Positions 42,640-53,059 of a stretch of 64,000 nucleotides of DNA are shown piece after piece. The position numbers and the translations under genes are program-made. This DNA is from Raphanus sativus. Taxonomy: Eukaryota > Streptophyta > Magnoliopsida > Brassicales > Brassicaceae. Position 1 is the stretch's first letter. Every line of letters starts with the position of its first letter. The stretch spans positions 8,432,001-8,496,000 of the forward strand of contig NC_079514.1 in NCBI RefSeq assembly GCF_000801105.2. The letters are read 5' to 3'. The notes beneath the pieces were generated by a model. The model did not search any database. It saw only the letters and a program-made list of their open reading frames with translations, and had not been told where the DNA came from.

Positions 42640-44532
42640 TAGATTCAGAGGTGTGTATATGCAGGTCTTTAGTAAACGAATAATCAAAATCAATAGAATA
42701 TGTAGGGACTCAGCTTTTTACGAAGTAATATCAATTTAAATAATTTACTCAAATAGGGTTCACTTACTTTTTACGTTTTTCTCCATTACAAAATACGATG
42801 ATACCAGTACTCTCAAGTTTCTTCAGATATACAAGTTATATTTTAATCACTATCTATATTTTCTAATTATATAAAACACATATGCTTCCACTATTTGTAA
42901 TCTATGTGACTGTTGATAATTAAATGACTCAAACTAGACCTATTTTGAGTTAATTTGCTTATGTTTTTCTACATTCAGCTTAAAAATAATGACATTCTTT
43001 AAGAGAAGGGATCAGCCTTTACAAAAGGATCATAAGATACAAAGATGACATGATGCCGCACATCATAATATCAATACAAGACAACACAAATGTAACTATA
43101 GTGGTGTTCTAGTATGGCTGGATGATTCACCCTTGACATTAAGGGATTAAGGTTTTATTTTTTCTCCATCAACTTTAATCATGATTGCTTACTGCATGCG
43201 AGTTTAATCAGTAATTCTTATATTTGTATTCTTTTACTTGATACTCTCCTGTTGTAATGATAAAAAACTGCAACAATATATTTTAACTTTTCTGAACAAA
43301 ACAAAATATATAAAACTTGAAAGTAAAATAATCGAAACTATAGAGTAAAAGGAATATTGGGCAGCTGGTGATGGATGCTAAACTTAGGATATGTAGATGC
43401 TAAATTTAAGATGAACACATTTGGAAATATATATTAAATGAAATCATTCATATACGTGCTTCCAAAGAGATTGAAATTTTGTTCAAGTACGTTAATAAAT
43501 GATATGTGGGGTCAATCGGATGAAAAACATACAACTTTTGGACCAGCATACTTGCAAATTTTTGTTAATACGTTATTGCTTTTTAAGGTAATTGATATTA
43601 TGTCACTCACACACGAATGTTTTTACTAGATCTATATATATAACTGTAAAGCAGGATTTGAAATTATCGGTTTATGTGGAGTAGAATTAAACCATGCAAA
43701 AAAAGAAAAAATCGAAGGAGAAAGTGATGTGATGTTGATGGTCACCGAAGAAGGGTGGTCAAAATGTAGCCCACGTGACAAGGGGGAGAGCGTACAGTCA
43801 TCACTGCAAAAAAATCTCCGATCACAAGGCACAGTTTTTGATTTTTACTTGTTCTTTTCCAATATAATGCTATCGCTATAAACCTCTGCTCTATCCGTAT
43901 CTATGCCCTAGTAAAACCCTGAGTCTCATGCGACCCTGCTCATTCGCGCGTGGCCTTCCTTCTTTTACTTCCACCACATCGCCATCACACGTTCGATATC
44001 TGCACAGCCTGAAGTGGTTAATGATGATCCACGATTATGTAAGTAAGACTGACTAAGATTTGGTTATCAAAAAATAGTTGTTAAAAAGAAAGATTTCTCC
44101 AAAACTTTAGCTATAGTTATACTATAGGATTCGGTACTCGCTATTTTAGGTGTATTTGCTACTTGATTTACTTTGCATGAGTAATAATTTTTTTTATTTA
44201 TATTTGATTTGCTAAAAACGAGATATCTTCTCGAATATTTGATAAAAATGAATTACTTACAAATTACTTGTCTGTTTTATTAATTCCTAATTATGAATAC
44301 TTGTGAATTATTTACGAGTATTTATTAGTATTTGAGAATTACTTACCAATTAATACTTTATAAGAAATAGACAGGAAAATTTGTTTATTTATTCTACTAA
44401 AAAAATTTGCTTTAAAAAAAATATTTATGCATATTATAAAAACGAATTTAAGCCGTATAAGATATCTTATTTATTAAACTAATATCAAAAACAAGACAAG
44501 TATTATTTTGCAAGTAACAAATAGTACTTAAC
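42640..44532. other. Upstream region of HAN, AT-rich intergenic
   Basis: No gene recognised. It could hold HAN regulatory elements, but nothing specific is visible by eye. Confidence 0.45.
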
Positions 44533-44801
44533 AACTAAGTTAGAGTAGTCCAGAACATCATGGCCCAATGGTAAAGACGGTCTCCTTCCTGCACCCAGAT
44601 TGTGAGTTTGAATCTTGCTGGAGGAAATTAAGTCATGATTTTTGGATACCAACACGGATATGGGCCTATGCTTTAGGACCCATTTGCATACCCAGAGAGA
44701 GGGTCTATCTATGGACTGCACCTCCCCTTGAGGATTAATTTGGGTCTTTCCATAGGTCCGGGATACCCCAGGTTAATCAAAAAAAAAACTAAGTTAAAGT
44801 A
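44533..44801 (+). mobile_element. SINE with tRNA-like promoter, poly-A tail and 15-bp target duplication
   Basis: aactaagttagagta (44533-44547) and aactaagttaaagta (44787-44801) flank a 239-bp element. An A-box-like tggcccaatggtaaag lies near the left end and a B-box-like gagtttgaatct about 30 bp later. The body has no coding capacity. The right end is ggttaatc followed by a run of about nine A (overlapping the duplication). This matches tRNA-derived SINEs of Brassicaceae. The TSD has one mismatch. Confidence 0.9.
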
Positions 44802-45716
44802 TTTTATAGAATAATTAAAGAGCAGCAAGTAACAAGATAAGCACTAAAAAAATAAAAATAAAAATTGATATTTTCTTTTGTCCTTGTGAATAATAAAATT
44901 TGCTAACTTGTTATTCAGTTTGGTATCGCCCAATATTTGGATTTTTAAAGCGAGTACGGATCAAGTAATTACTTTGTCAACTCAATACTCTACTATAGCG
45001 GTCTCTTTTTTTAATTAACTTTGAAAATATTTTAGATTTTTCTAAAAATCCAGACTAATCTGAAAGAAAAAAGATGCAGCCCACATATTAATCATTTTTC
45101 GAATATTAAATAGGTTCTAAGCAATAGATTCACATTCACATAATTTAGAAAAATTCTTTCAAACTTGAATTGCTTAGTAATTCAAATTTCGTACCACTAA
45201 ACCACTGATCACGTAGTTTACTTTAGTAGTCTTAGTCCCCTATTCAATGGATTTGCATAATTATGCTTTACTTAAAACTCTCCATTTCTTCAAAACGTGG
45301 AGTCTCGGTTTGTTTCATTTGTAGATAGATGGTAGGAGAAGAGCTTCCGTTTAATGTGCAGTGGTGGTGGTGGATCAATCAATGATAGTGACATCTTTGT
45401 ATATGTAAAAACTTTTCAAAGATAGCTATATAATCGAATTCTATGTGTTTCACGTTTAAAAAAAAAATATTTAGTCTTGAGAAAAGAAATACTGCAAATT
45501 AAAACCAATTTAAAGGAAAAAATATCTTGCAAATCAGTAACTAATACCTTTCTGTTTTATATAGAATATCATTTTGATAATTTTATCTTGTTACATAACT
45601 AGCATCATTTTAATATTCTAATGTATTATACTTACTTTAAAATTAGTATTTATTACAAAATACATTGATCTTATAAATAACTTTATTCATCTCAAAATAG
45701 ATTAATTATTTATAGT

Positions 45717-45759
45717 CAATGTGAAAAGTATTTTTTTGCTAGAGAACAATGTGAAAAGT
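45717..45759 (-). repeat. Micro-retroposon, 17 bp, 13-bp target duplication
   Basis: caatgtgaaaagt at 45717-45729 and 45747-45759. The insert is atttttttgctagagaa, i.e. ttctctagcaaaaaaa in reverse, the same tagc-A(n) end as the 680-bp LINE. Confidence 0.78.
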
Positions 45760-45831
45760 GTTAAAATAAATAATTTTACAAAAAAGTGGCCAGTTACAAA
45801 AAAAAAAACAATGTGAAAAGTGTTAAAATAA
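45747..45831 (+). repeat. Micro-retroposon, 39 bp, 23-bp target duplication, nested on the previous one
   Basis: The 23 bases at 45747-45769 (starting caatgtgaaaagtgtt) recur exactly at 45809-45831. The insert ends ggccagttac plus an 11-base A-run. It shares its left duplication with the right copy of the neighbouring micro-insertion, so caatgtgaaaagt now occurs three times. Confidence 0.85.
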
Positions 45832-46352
45832 CACTCTGAATAAAGCAGAGAAACTAGTAAGATGGCAACTAAAACTTTCGGAAGAGATCCAAAATTTAAA
45901 ATGATAAATATGAGTTTTATGGGGGCTTATATACCCAATTTTACAAATAAAATAATATATATTTTAATATGAAATTAAAATGATACGAGCCAAGTGACCC
46001 CATTACACTACATGATTAGTCCCTGATATCATGTGATATGTCACATAATCAGACATATCAGTTCGATGGATTGTTGATTTAACGTTTTAATATCATAAAT
46101 ATTTTTAGCTATATGTTTAGAACCATTATGTGTTTAGGCCCAAAAATTAAGATAAAACTCATACTATATAATACATCTTCGAATTGTCTTTGTTACATAT
46201 ATACGTTAAACAAAAAAGTCTCCAGCAGTCTCTTTAGAAGTAAGAACCAGTCATGGTCGTAGTATGGTTCAGTATCCAAGCCCTATGAGAATCCAATTCC
46301 TTGTGTGGTTTTTAATAAAGAGAATACGAAGTTAGAATCATAATGACATGGG

Positions 46353-46402
46353 AATATCCAGGAAGATTTTTCAGTCAAAAACAAAAATATTCAGGAAGAT
46401 TT
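46353..46402 (+). repeat. Micro-retroposon, 16 bp, 17-bp target duplication
   Basis: aatatccaggaagattt at 46353-46369 and aatattcaggaagattt at 46386-46402 (one mismatch). The insert is ttcagtcaaaaacaaa. Confidence 0.72.
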
Positions 46403-46952
46403 GGATGAGCTTTTAAAGTAACATGAAAATACTGCATGAAAAGAAAAGCTAATAGACTAGATTGTGGAGAACCCAAAAGATAAAGGGACGAATCCCCTCT
46501 ATTCAAGTGAAGTACATCCCTACAATCATCAAAGCAACAAACGAATTAGCCTATGCATACACATTTGTGAACTATATATCTCTTTTGTATTTTTATTCAT
46601 TTTTCATGTTATCTTAGCTTAGCAAGTGAGAGATTCGGCTCTTGAATCTTGATGGGTCAAAGAAGACTCTCTAAAAAGGGAAGGTCAAAGAACAATAATA
46701 CTCCCCATAAATTTGATCTTGAACTAGTGAAAAGAAACAAAGAAAAAGCGATTGGACCCACCTCTTAAATCATTGTAGCTAATAGCCTAAAACCACCCAC
46801 AACGGTGATCCTTGTGGAATCCTTAGCAATTAATCCAATGATTTTCGGAATAAAATAATAATATAATAACTAAATAACTAAGGATTGATCCGTAAATAAG
46901 GATTATAAGAATCAAATCCTTAGGGACGTGGCATGTTGCCATTGGGTGGAGG

Positions 46953-46995
46953 GAGTTGTGTTTTTTTTTTTTTCTGAACAGCAAGAGTTGTGTTT
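46953..46995 (-). repeat. Micro-retroposon, 21 bp, 11-bp target duplication
   Basis: gagttgtgttt at 46953-46963 and 46985-46995. The insert is a T-run followed by ctgaacagcaa. Confidence 0.68.
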
Positions 46996-47225
46996 CGTTT
47001 GATTTTTTGTTTCCTGTGAATCTTCTTCTCCATCGTTCGAATCGCCCACCTCCTCGCCTCCGATCCGGTGAGTCTTCTTCTCCATCATCCTGATTATATA
47101 TGATTTTTGTTTCCTGTGTTCGATTTCCTGATTAAAAGACTCAAACTTTTAAAATCAGAGCTTGACAATTTTGATTTTGTTTCCTATGTTCGATTATTTT
47201 TTTTGCTGGAGCTCTGCCGGAGTTC

Positions 47226-47735
47226 TACAAAAGACCAGACACGTTCAGCCTCTCCTTTGTTTGATGCTGAGAAAGGTTTCTCTTCATCCTCATCGTTAGA
47301 CCCAAACGATTCATCGTGAGAAGGGTTTCTTGTGGTCTTTGGAGCTATAGGAAGCGGAGCTAGCAGCGTTGTTCAACGTGCTATTCATATCCCGAAACAC
47401 AGGCTTCTAGCCTTGAAGAGAATCAATATCTTCGAAAGGGTAATTAAAGTAACTCACCTTCTGGATATCATCATATATAGTATGTTTCTTTGAATGCTTA
47501 TTGATTTGGTTGAGCAGGAGAAAAGGCAGCAACTGCTTACAGAGATAAGGACGATGTGTGAAGCTCCTTGTCATGAAGGACTTGTGGATTTCCACAGAGC
47601 GTTTTATAGTCCTGATTCGGGACAGATCAGCATAGCTCTTGAATATATGGATGGAGGATCTCTTGCAGATATCTTGAAAGTAACTAAGAAGATACCTGAG
47701 CCCGTTCTTTCGTCAATGTTCCACAAACTCTTGCA
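47226..47735 (+). pseudogene. Captured N-terminal fragment of MAP kinase kinase MKK3
   Basis: PLFDAEKGFSSSSSLDPNDS (about 47256-47315) is the start of MKK3. GAIGSGASSVVQRAIHIPKH and then LLALKRINIFER follow (about 47341-47439), with the Gly-rich ATP loop and the lysine of the N-lobe. After an intron (47440-47517, GT-AG) comes EKRQQLLTEIRTMCEAPCHE through LSSMFHKLLQ, ending at a GT donor (47736). Sequence between the first and second pieces is missing, and the catalytic loop and activation segment are absent, so no kinase activity is possible. The introns show capture of genomic DNA. Confidence 0.85.
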
Positions 47736-47847
47736 AGTAAAGACACTTTAACTCTCTTGCATGTTTAACTCTTTGTCGTATATAAAAATTCATTCTTTGT
47801 GATGCGTTTCGGTTCTAGGTGGACTTATGTGTGATATATATTTACAG

Positions 47848-48005
47848 GATGAGAAGAAGCTAAGAGAGGCGCTTCTATTCGCAAATGCTTGTGGAGCTAT
47901 TACTGTAACAGAGAGAGGAGCTATTCCAGCTATGCCCACCATGAATGCTGTTCAAGACCTTCTCTCTTGTTGGAGAGTGGTGTTGCAAACTGCAGAAAAT
48001 TGCAG
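47848..48005 (+). pseudogene. Captured C-terminal fragment of a fructokinase (pfkB family)
   Basis: After ttatatttacag-type acceptor sequence the frame reads [20 protein letters not shown], then [19 protein letters not shown]. This matches the C-terminal end of plant fructokinases (the ANACGAI...GAIPALPT pattern). The catalytic GAGD motif lies upstream in the full enzyme and is absent. It is spliced in silico to the MKK3 piece in the same orientation. Confidence 0.78.
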
Positions 48006-48106
48006 GTTTTTTCATGTTTCTTTTGTTCTGTTTTTGATCTTGTTCAAAGAAAAGAAAACAGAGAACCTGATCCAGCAATTTGCGTGTGTGTGTGTATGTG
48101 TTGCAG

Positions 48107-48181
48107 GGTATTTGCAGGATCTTCTTTACAATTTAAGCAAAGTAGGACAAGCCATTGAGAACAATGATCTACCAGCTGCAG
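48107..48181 (+). pseudogene. Captured single exon, thylakoid-lumen-protein-like
   Basis: Between a gcag acceptor and a GT donor the frame reads [20 protein letters not shown] and LPAAG. I associate this with a chloroplast thylakoid lumen protein but cannot name the gene with confidence. Confidence 0.5.
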
Positions 48182-48276
48182 GTTTGGTTTTGGGAAATGT
48201 TTGTGTCTGAGTTTTCTGTGTTTTCTACTCTTATGCAATACATTTTTTTATATCTCAAATATAAGGAACACCATTG

Positions 48277-49480
48277 CACACTCTTTTTTAACTAAGTCCT
48301 TAACTATTTAAAAAAACAAAAAAAAATATTTAATAATCCTAAGGAGAGTGTCTGTGAATTTTCGATTATGCGTACTTCCTAGAGTTCATCATTGTGCAGT
48401 CTTACAAAAATATAGTTAAATAAATCTTAAAACATAAACGTATTGAAAATTAGTATTAGTTTTAAATTTTGATTTAAAGTGTAAATCTTTCAAAATAAAA
48501 CATGTACAAGTTGAATTGTAAAAGAATGTATCCAAACAAATTAATTTAGAGTATTACTGATTCAGTTTTTTTGATACTTCAATTTTTTTTGTTTCAAATC
48601 CTATTTTATTTTAATTCCAAATTGGGTTAGAAGTAAATATATTTTTGTTCTTAACTAGATTAAAATTAAAATAAACTGATAAAATTATTTAATTAAAATA
48701 GACCAAATAAAAACTCTTGACCTCATCATTATATATAAAAGAAATTATAGTTCTAAAGAAAATCCAAAATTAAACTTACGAAAAATATTAATTTTAAACT
48801 GTAAATGATCAGAGCCTAAATCTTAAAATTTTAAATATACGCAGATTGAAATGGGAAATTATATAGCTAAACAAATTTACACATAAACTTAACATCTGAG
48901 AAAAATATTTGAAAACGATAAATTTAGAAATAAAAAGGTGAAATCAGATCGTCTTGAGATTGGCGAAACTAGTTCGTCTAATGAGACGACCACCACTTTC
49001 CAAAAGATGCTCTGTCGCACGTTTATATTCATACAACAATTTATCTCTAATTATTGTACGTAATCTATATTTATAGTGGTAATTTTTGTTAAACTCGAAA
49101 CGTAATACGTGATAACCCCAAGACACAAAGCGTTACGATTCGACACTACATGCAAAGCTACAGATATTTTACGTGACCCAACTACCCTGTGATCAAATAC
49201 GCTCCCATCCAACAACAAGTTTTGAACTCACATGATAAGACGACGCATTGTTTTATCGTGACATTATAAACCAAACATTTCGCTAATCATAAATAAACTA
49301 CGAACAATTAAATTAATGCGCGATATCGGCTTCTCGTAATTATACTGCGGGGTTTGCTTAATATAGAAATTGAATTTAGTAATAACTAATATTGTCATTT
49401 AATCTGTTAAAATTCCAAATATCACAATTACAATGTTACTCAATAGTCAAGAACTCATGATTTTTGTTTCAAGCCTCGGA
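48277..49480. other. AT-rich intergenic region
   Basis: No gene recognised; only short chance frames. Confidence 0.5.
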
Positions 49481-49486
49481 TATCCA

Positions 49487-49625
49487 GAGCCGGCCCTAGT
49501 TTTTTTGAGGCTGCAAGCTTAACATGTAAGAAGTGGCCGGAAAATATTTTTTGCACTATAGAGAATTTGAACCCTGCTCTTTTTGAAGCAGTTGATAAGT
49601 GCTGTTTCAACCACTAGCCAGCAAA
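49487..49625 (-). mobile_element. Second GCCGGCCCT-headed repeat with tRNA-like boxes
   Basis: gagccggccctag at 49487. On the minus strand tggctagtggttg (A-box-like, 49608-49620) and gggttcaaattc (B-box-like, 49563-49574). Borders are unresolved. It shares its head and box arrangement with the repeat at 23951. Confidence 0.4.
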
Positions 49626-49768
49626 GTTTTTTTGATACTTTTGTGATTGGTTGAATTCTTATAATTCTAGTCAAGTAACTAAGGTTTACTATTTTGCTCA
49701 ATATTTAAGTATACATATTAGTTGTTGGCAAGTGACTATTTTTAACATTTCGGATGTGACTGTAAGTA

Positions 49769-49814
49769 ATAAATAGAGTAACTTTTTTTTTTGAAAGATA
49801 TAAATAGAGTAACT
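49769..49814 (-). repeat. Micro-retroposon, 16 bp, 15-bp target duplication
   Basis: ataaatagagtaact at 49769-49783 and 49800-49814. The insert is nine T then gaaagat, i.e. atctttc plus A-run in reverse. Confidence 0.78.
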
Positions 49815-50126
49815 ATTCTAGCGAAAATTTTATTCTTTTCAGTTCAGCTGATAAAGTAACCAATCATGTGAAAATGTTTTTTTAAATATTATTCTATTTA
49901 CTATTTAGCTGAAGGTATGAAGTTTTTACTTTTTCCTTGTGGTTTTTGGTTAAAAATTTTGTTACACAAACTTTTGTTTTTTATTTATTTCTTTTACTCC
50001 AAATTTTTTATCTGAGTTATTTCATACTTATTTATTCATACAAATTGTTGGTTCTCAGTTACACCCTCATCACGTTCAATCGTATGTGTATTAAAATATT
50101 GAGACTTTAAATTTGTAACTTTTAAA

Positions 50127-50388
50127 TATTTTTTCCGTTTCAAAATAATGCATAATCTAAAGTTTTCACGTTTATTAAGAAAATACGTAAAATTTTGATA
50201 ATAAATACATTATTTTCTTTATTTAGCTATTTCCTATAATTTTTAATTAATCAACATTCAGTAAACACAAATAATATCTTTGAAATCAATAATTTGCCAT
50301 TACTATGACATTAAAAATGTAAAATCTCGATCATTTAGAAACATTTTTTTTCTAAAAACATAGATCATTATAAAATAGAAGGAGTATT
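50127..50388. mobile_element. Stowaway-like AT-rich MITE
   Basis: Left end tattttttccgtttcaaaat and right end ttataaaatagaaggagta are imperfect inverted repeats of the widespread (c)tccgtttca type. No coding. Confidence 0.55.
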
Positions 50389-50415
50389 ATATTATTCTCT
50401 CTATTTAATATCAAG

Positions 50416-50459
50416 TGTCATTTTAATATTTTTTTTTGTTACAAAAAAATGTCATTTTA
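50416..50459 (+). repeat. Micro-retroposon, 24 bp, 10-bp target duplication
   Basis: tgtcatttta at 50416-50425 and 50450-50459. The insert is a T-run then tgttac and seven A; orientation is called from the gttac-A(n) end. Confidence 0.6.
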
Positions 50460-50540
50460 GAATTTTAATGCATATTTACTTATTTTCAGCTTAAAATTAA
50501 TTATAAAGTGTATTGATCTTATAAATAATTTTAGGGGAAT

Positions 50541-50583
50541 TTTAACCAGTAGTATTTATGTATCTCAAATACTACTGGTTAAA
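50541..50583. repeat. Perfect 17-bp hairpin
   Basis: tttaaccagtagtattt (50541-50557) and aaatactactggttaaa (50567-50583) are exact reverse complements around a 9-base loop, inside a MITE. Confidence 0.92.
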
Positions 50584-50602
50584 CATATATAATTAATAGA
50601 AA

Positions 50603-50646
50603 CTTAATAATATTTTTTTAGCAAAAGAAAATCTTAATAATATTTT
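50603..50646 (+). repeat. Micro-retroposon, 16 bp, 14-bp target duplication
   Basis: cttaataatatttt at 50603-50616 and 50633-50646. The insert is tttagcaaaagaaaat, again with the ttagc-A(n) end of the 680-bp LINE. Confidence 0.75.
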
Positions 50647-50709
50647 ATTTATTTTTTTAATCTGTGTAAAAAATGTTAAAGTGACACTTATTTAAAAATA
50701 GATGGAGTA

Positions 50710-51780
50710 TAGTAAATGTAATTAGTAAACTGGATTGATGAAAAAACTTCCTCAGAAAATCGTAACTTGTGCCAGTAAAATCCACAATAAAATGAAATAT
50801 AAAAAAGACTGTTACATTGGCGATGAAAAACCAGCTTGTATTAAAGCTTATCAAACGATGGTGGTGATGAATCAGTTTGAATTGAAACTTATATTAAGAT
50901 AAAAAAGACTGTTTGACCTTAAAAAAGAAGAAAACTACTGTTACGCTTGAAAGGTTCTTGTTCGACTGAATCACGGTTGAGTGACAACAACCACATTCTT
51001 AAAACGATGTATGTTTCTACGAGTACGTCATATTGTGATCACAAACACAAATCAGATTTGAAAAATTCAAAGAAACTCAAGAACAAAAAGTTCTCCAATA
51101 TTCTTCGATAATTTTTAAATCAAACAATCTCTATTTGAAATATAGTTTGTTGGAAACGATTTTGACATAAATGAAATATTAAGACAACATGATCCTGGAT
51201 CTCGTCTCAATCATCATGTTATATGGTTTACGGTTGACTCTAACAGAGCCTTCTTTACCCTTGCTGTGTTGGTAAATCTTTAACTCGTCATTGCCAAAGA
51301 TCAAAAACCCATTTTCCATCGAACCACGGTACATCGAACGTTAGTAAACTTCCTCTGATTATCTTTTAGATTTTCATAATCTAAAACTATGATATATAGT
51401 TGTGAACAACTCAAATTCGAATAAACAAGAGAAATTGCACCTGTACACAAAACTTTTTCTCTGATTAGATGAATATCTAAATCCCAGAAGATGTTATCTT
51501 GATTGCTAAACACCAAAGTTTACTATTATAGGTAGATTGCTAAATCCATGTTTTTGTATTTTCTTGGACAACTGTTCTTTTTGTATTATGAGCCAAATTT
51601 TCTCTAAATTATATAACTTGAGATAAAAAGTTATTGAGGCAAACATCCTTTAAAAATAAATACTACGTCCGGTTCAACAAATGATCTTTTATTAGTGCGC
51701 ATATATTTAAGATACTTCAAGAATCAACACATCAAAATACATTAATGAGAGAAAAACAACCTAGTCATGCTTTTAGTTTA
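50710..51780. other. AT-rich intergenic region
   Basis: No gene recognised on either strand. Confidence 0.5.
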
Positions 51781-51828
51781 AAACTTACATTTTAATGTTT
51801 TTGGCAAAAAAAACTTACATTTTAATGT
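51781..51828 (+). repeat. Micro-retroposon, 12 bp, 18-bp target duplication
   Basis: aaacttacattttaatgt at 51781-51798 and 51811-51828, exact. The insert is ttttggc plus A-run. Confidence 0.85.
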
Positions 51829-52072
51829 ATACTATTCGTCGTGACTTTTATTGTATCTGGCCATTCGTAAGGACAATAATTTAGAATATTAGAGCAGCTC
51901 TGACTTTCTTTTCTATTTTCTTTATATTTTTATTTAAAAAATAAATTTTATAACAAAGGTGATTTTTCTTCAATAATTGTTTTGTAATAGAGTTTTCTAT
52001 TTATAGAGCAAACAATTTTGCTTTTAAAATATAAAAGCGTAAATAGTATTTCTTATATTTTTTTTAGAAATA

Positions 52073-52110
52073 AAATATTTAATATAGCTGACAAAAAATA
52101 TTTAATATAG
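52073..52110 (+). repeat. Micro-retroposon, 8 bp, 15-bp target duplication
   Basis: aaatatttaatatag at 52073-52087 and 52096-52110. The insert is only ctgac plus three A, the shortest seen. Confidence 0.65.
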
Positions 52111-52264
52111 ATACGTTGGATATAGTCTTACAAAAAAACTAAACGGCTCGTAAATTCTGTACAAGAGCAATAAAACACACTGTCATAAAAAAATTCCCAT
52201 TAAGAGAGAGGTGAGAGAAAACGCTTTTTCTCTCTCTTTCCCAAATTTCCGTAAGTCTCGCTGT

Positions 52265-52313
52265 AACTCTTGTGTTCTTAAAGTTTCAAAAAAAAAAAAA
52301 CTCTTGTGTTCTT
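52265..52313 (+). repeat. Micro-retroposon, 19 bp, 15-bp target duplication
   Basis: aactcttgtgttctt at 52265-52279 and 52299-52313. The insert is aaagtttc plus eleven A, matching LINE ends of the type tttc-A(n). Confidence 0.85.
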
Positions 52314-52573
52314 CGTTTCCGGTGGTCGACGGAGAGTCCTTATCCGTCGGTTGCCACCCCCTTTCTGCTCCATCGTGTCTGATCCAAGACTTGAGTCTGG
52401 AATGAAACAGTTTATCGTTAATCAGAGTGCTACGTGGTCACAAGCCACGAGATTCAGTTCTCAGCTCCGCATGCATGCATGTAAAGCAATCAAATGATAA
52501 GTTGGTGAACAACTAATTTAACTAATGCATAGTATGTCTTGGTATTGGAGTCACGTTAATTGAAAAAAACGGG

Positions 52574-52620
52574 ACATTCCTCGAAAGTTCTTTTTAAATA
52601 AAACACATTCCTCAAAAGTT
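52574..52620 (-). repeat. Micro-retroposon-like insertion, 15 bp, 16-bp target duplication
   Basis: acattcctcgaaagtt at 52574-52589 and acattcctcaaaagtt at 52605-52620 (one mismatch). The insert ctttttaaataaaac has no clear long tail, so orientation is uncertain. Confidence 0.55.
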
Positions 52621-53059
52621 ACAAAACACAACTGGAATGTTTTTTCTCTCTGCCCTTTTGATGGATTCTGCTTTCTCTTTTATTTTTGTCTGAAAATTCT
52701 GTTTGTATGGTAAATGGTAAGCGTTCTTAAAAAATGAAAAACCATTGCAGGGACTAACTAAGAATGCTTTCTGATTTTATAGTAACGGGAGAATATTGTT
52801 GATTATATATATTTTTAAGGGAAATTTGGAAAAATAGAACAAACTAACTATAGTTTTGTCTCATTAGTATTAAAAATAAAATCATTGTTCCTATAGTATA
52901 AACATTAATGAAAACCCAATTTAGTCCCTTCTAATTAACTTTAAAATACAATTAAGATTTAATTATAAATAAAATAAAAAATAAACAATTTATTAAAAAG
53001 TAAAAAGGCACGTAAGAAATAAAAGAAATAGAACCCTCGCCTCCGACTCTTTCAATCTT

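Larger units (their letters stand above)
45548..45852. mobile_element. Stowaway-like AT-rich MITE carrying two nested micro-insertions
   Basis: Ends ctttctgttttata and taaagcagagaaa are imperfect inverted repeats. Interior segments (tattgatcttataaataa-tt) match the MITEs at 50394-50709 and 55046-55319 loosely. Two A/T-tailed insertions at 45717-45831 enlarge the right arm. Confidence 0.55.
46800..48276 (+). mobile_element. Candidate TIR element carrying three gene fragments
   Basis: caacggtgatcctt (46800-46813) and aaggaacaccattg (48263-48276) are inverted with two mismatches and enclose the chimeric fragment cluster. No clean target duplication was found, and other weak terminal pairs exist (for example gagagtgtctgtg near 48350), so the capture vehicle is unsettled. 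Confidence 0.4.
50394..50709. mobile_element. Second Stowaway-like MITE, enlarged by micro-insertions
   Basis: ttctctctatttaatatcaa and aaaaatagatggagta are imperfect inverted ends; agtgtcatttta near the left matches taaagtgacact near the right. Two micro-insertions (50416-50459, 50603-50646) and a perfect hairpin (50541-50583) lie inside. Confidence 0.55.
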
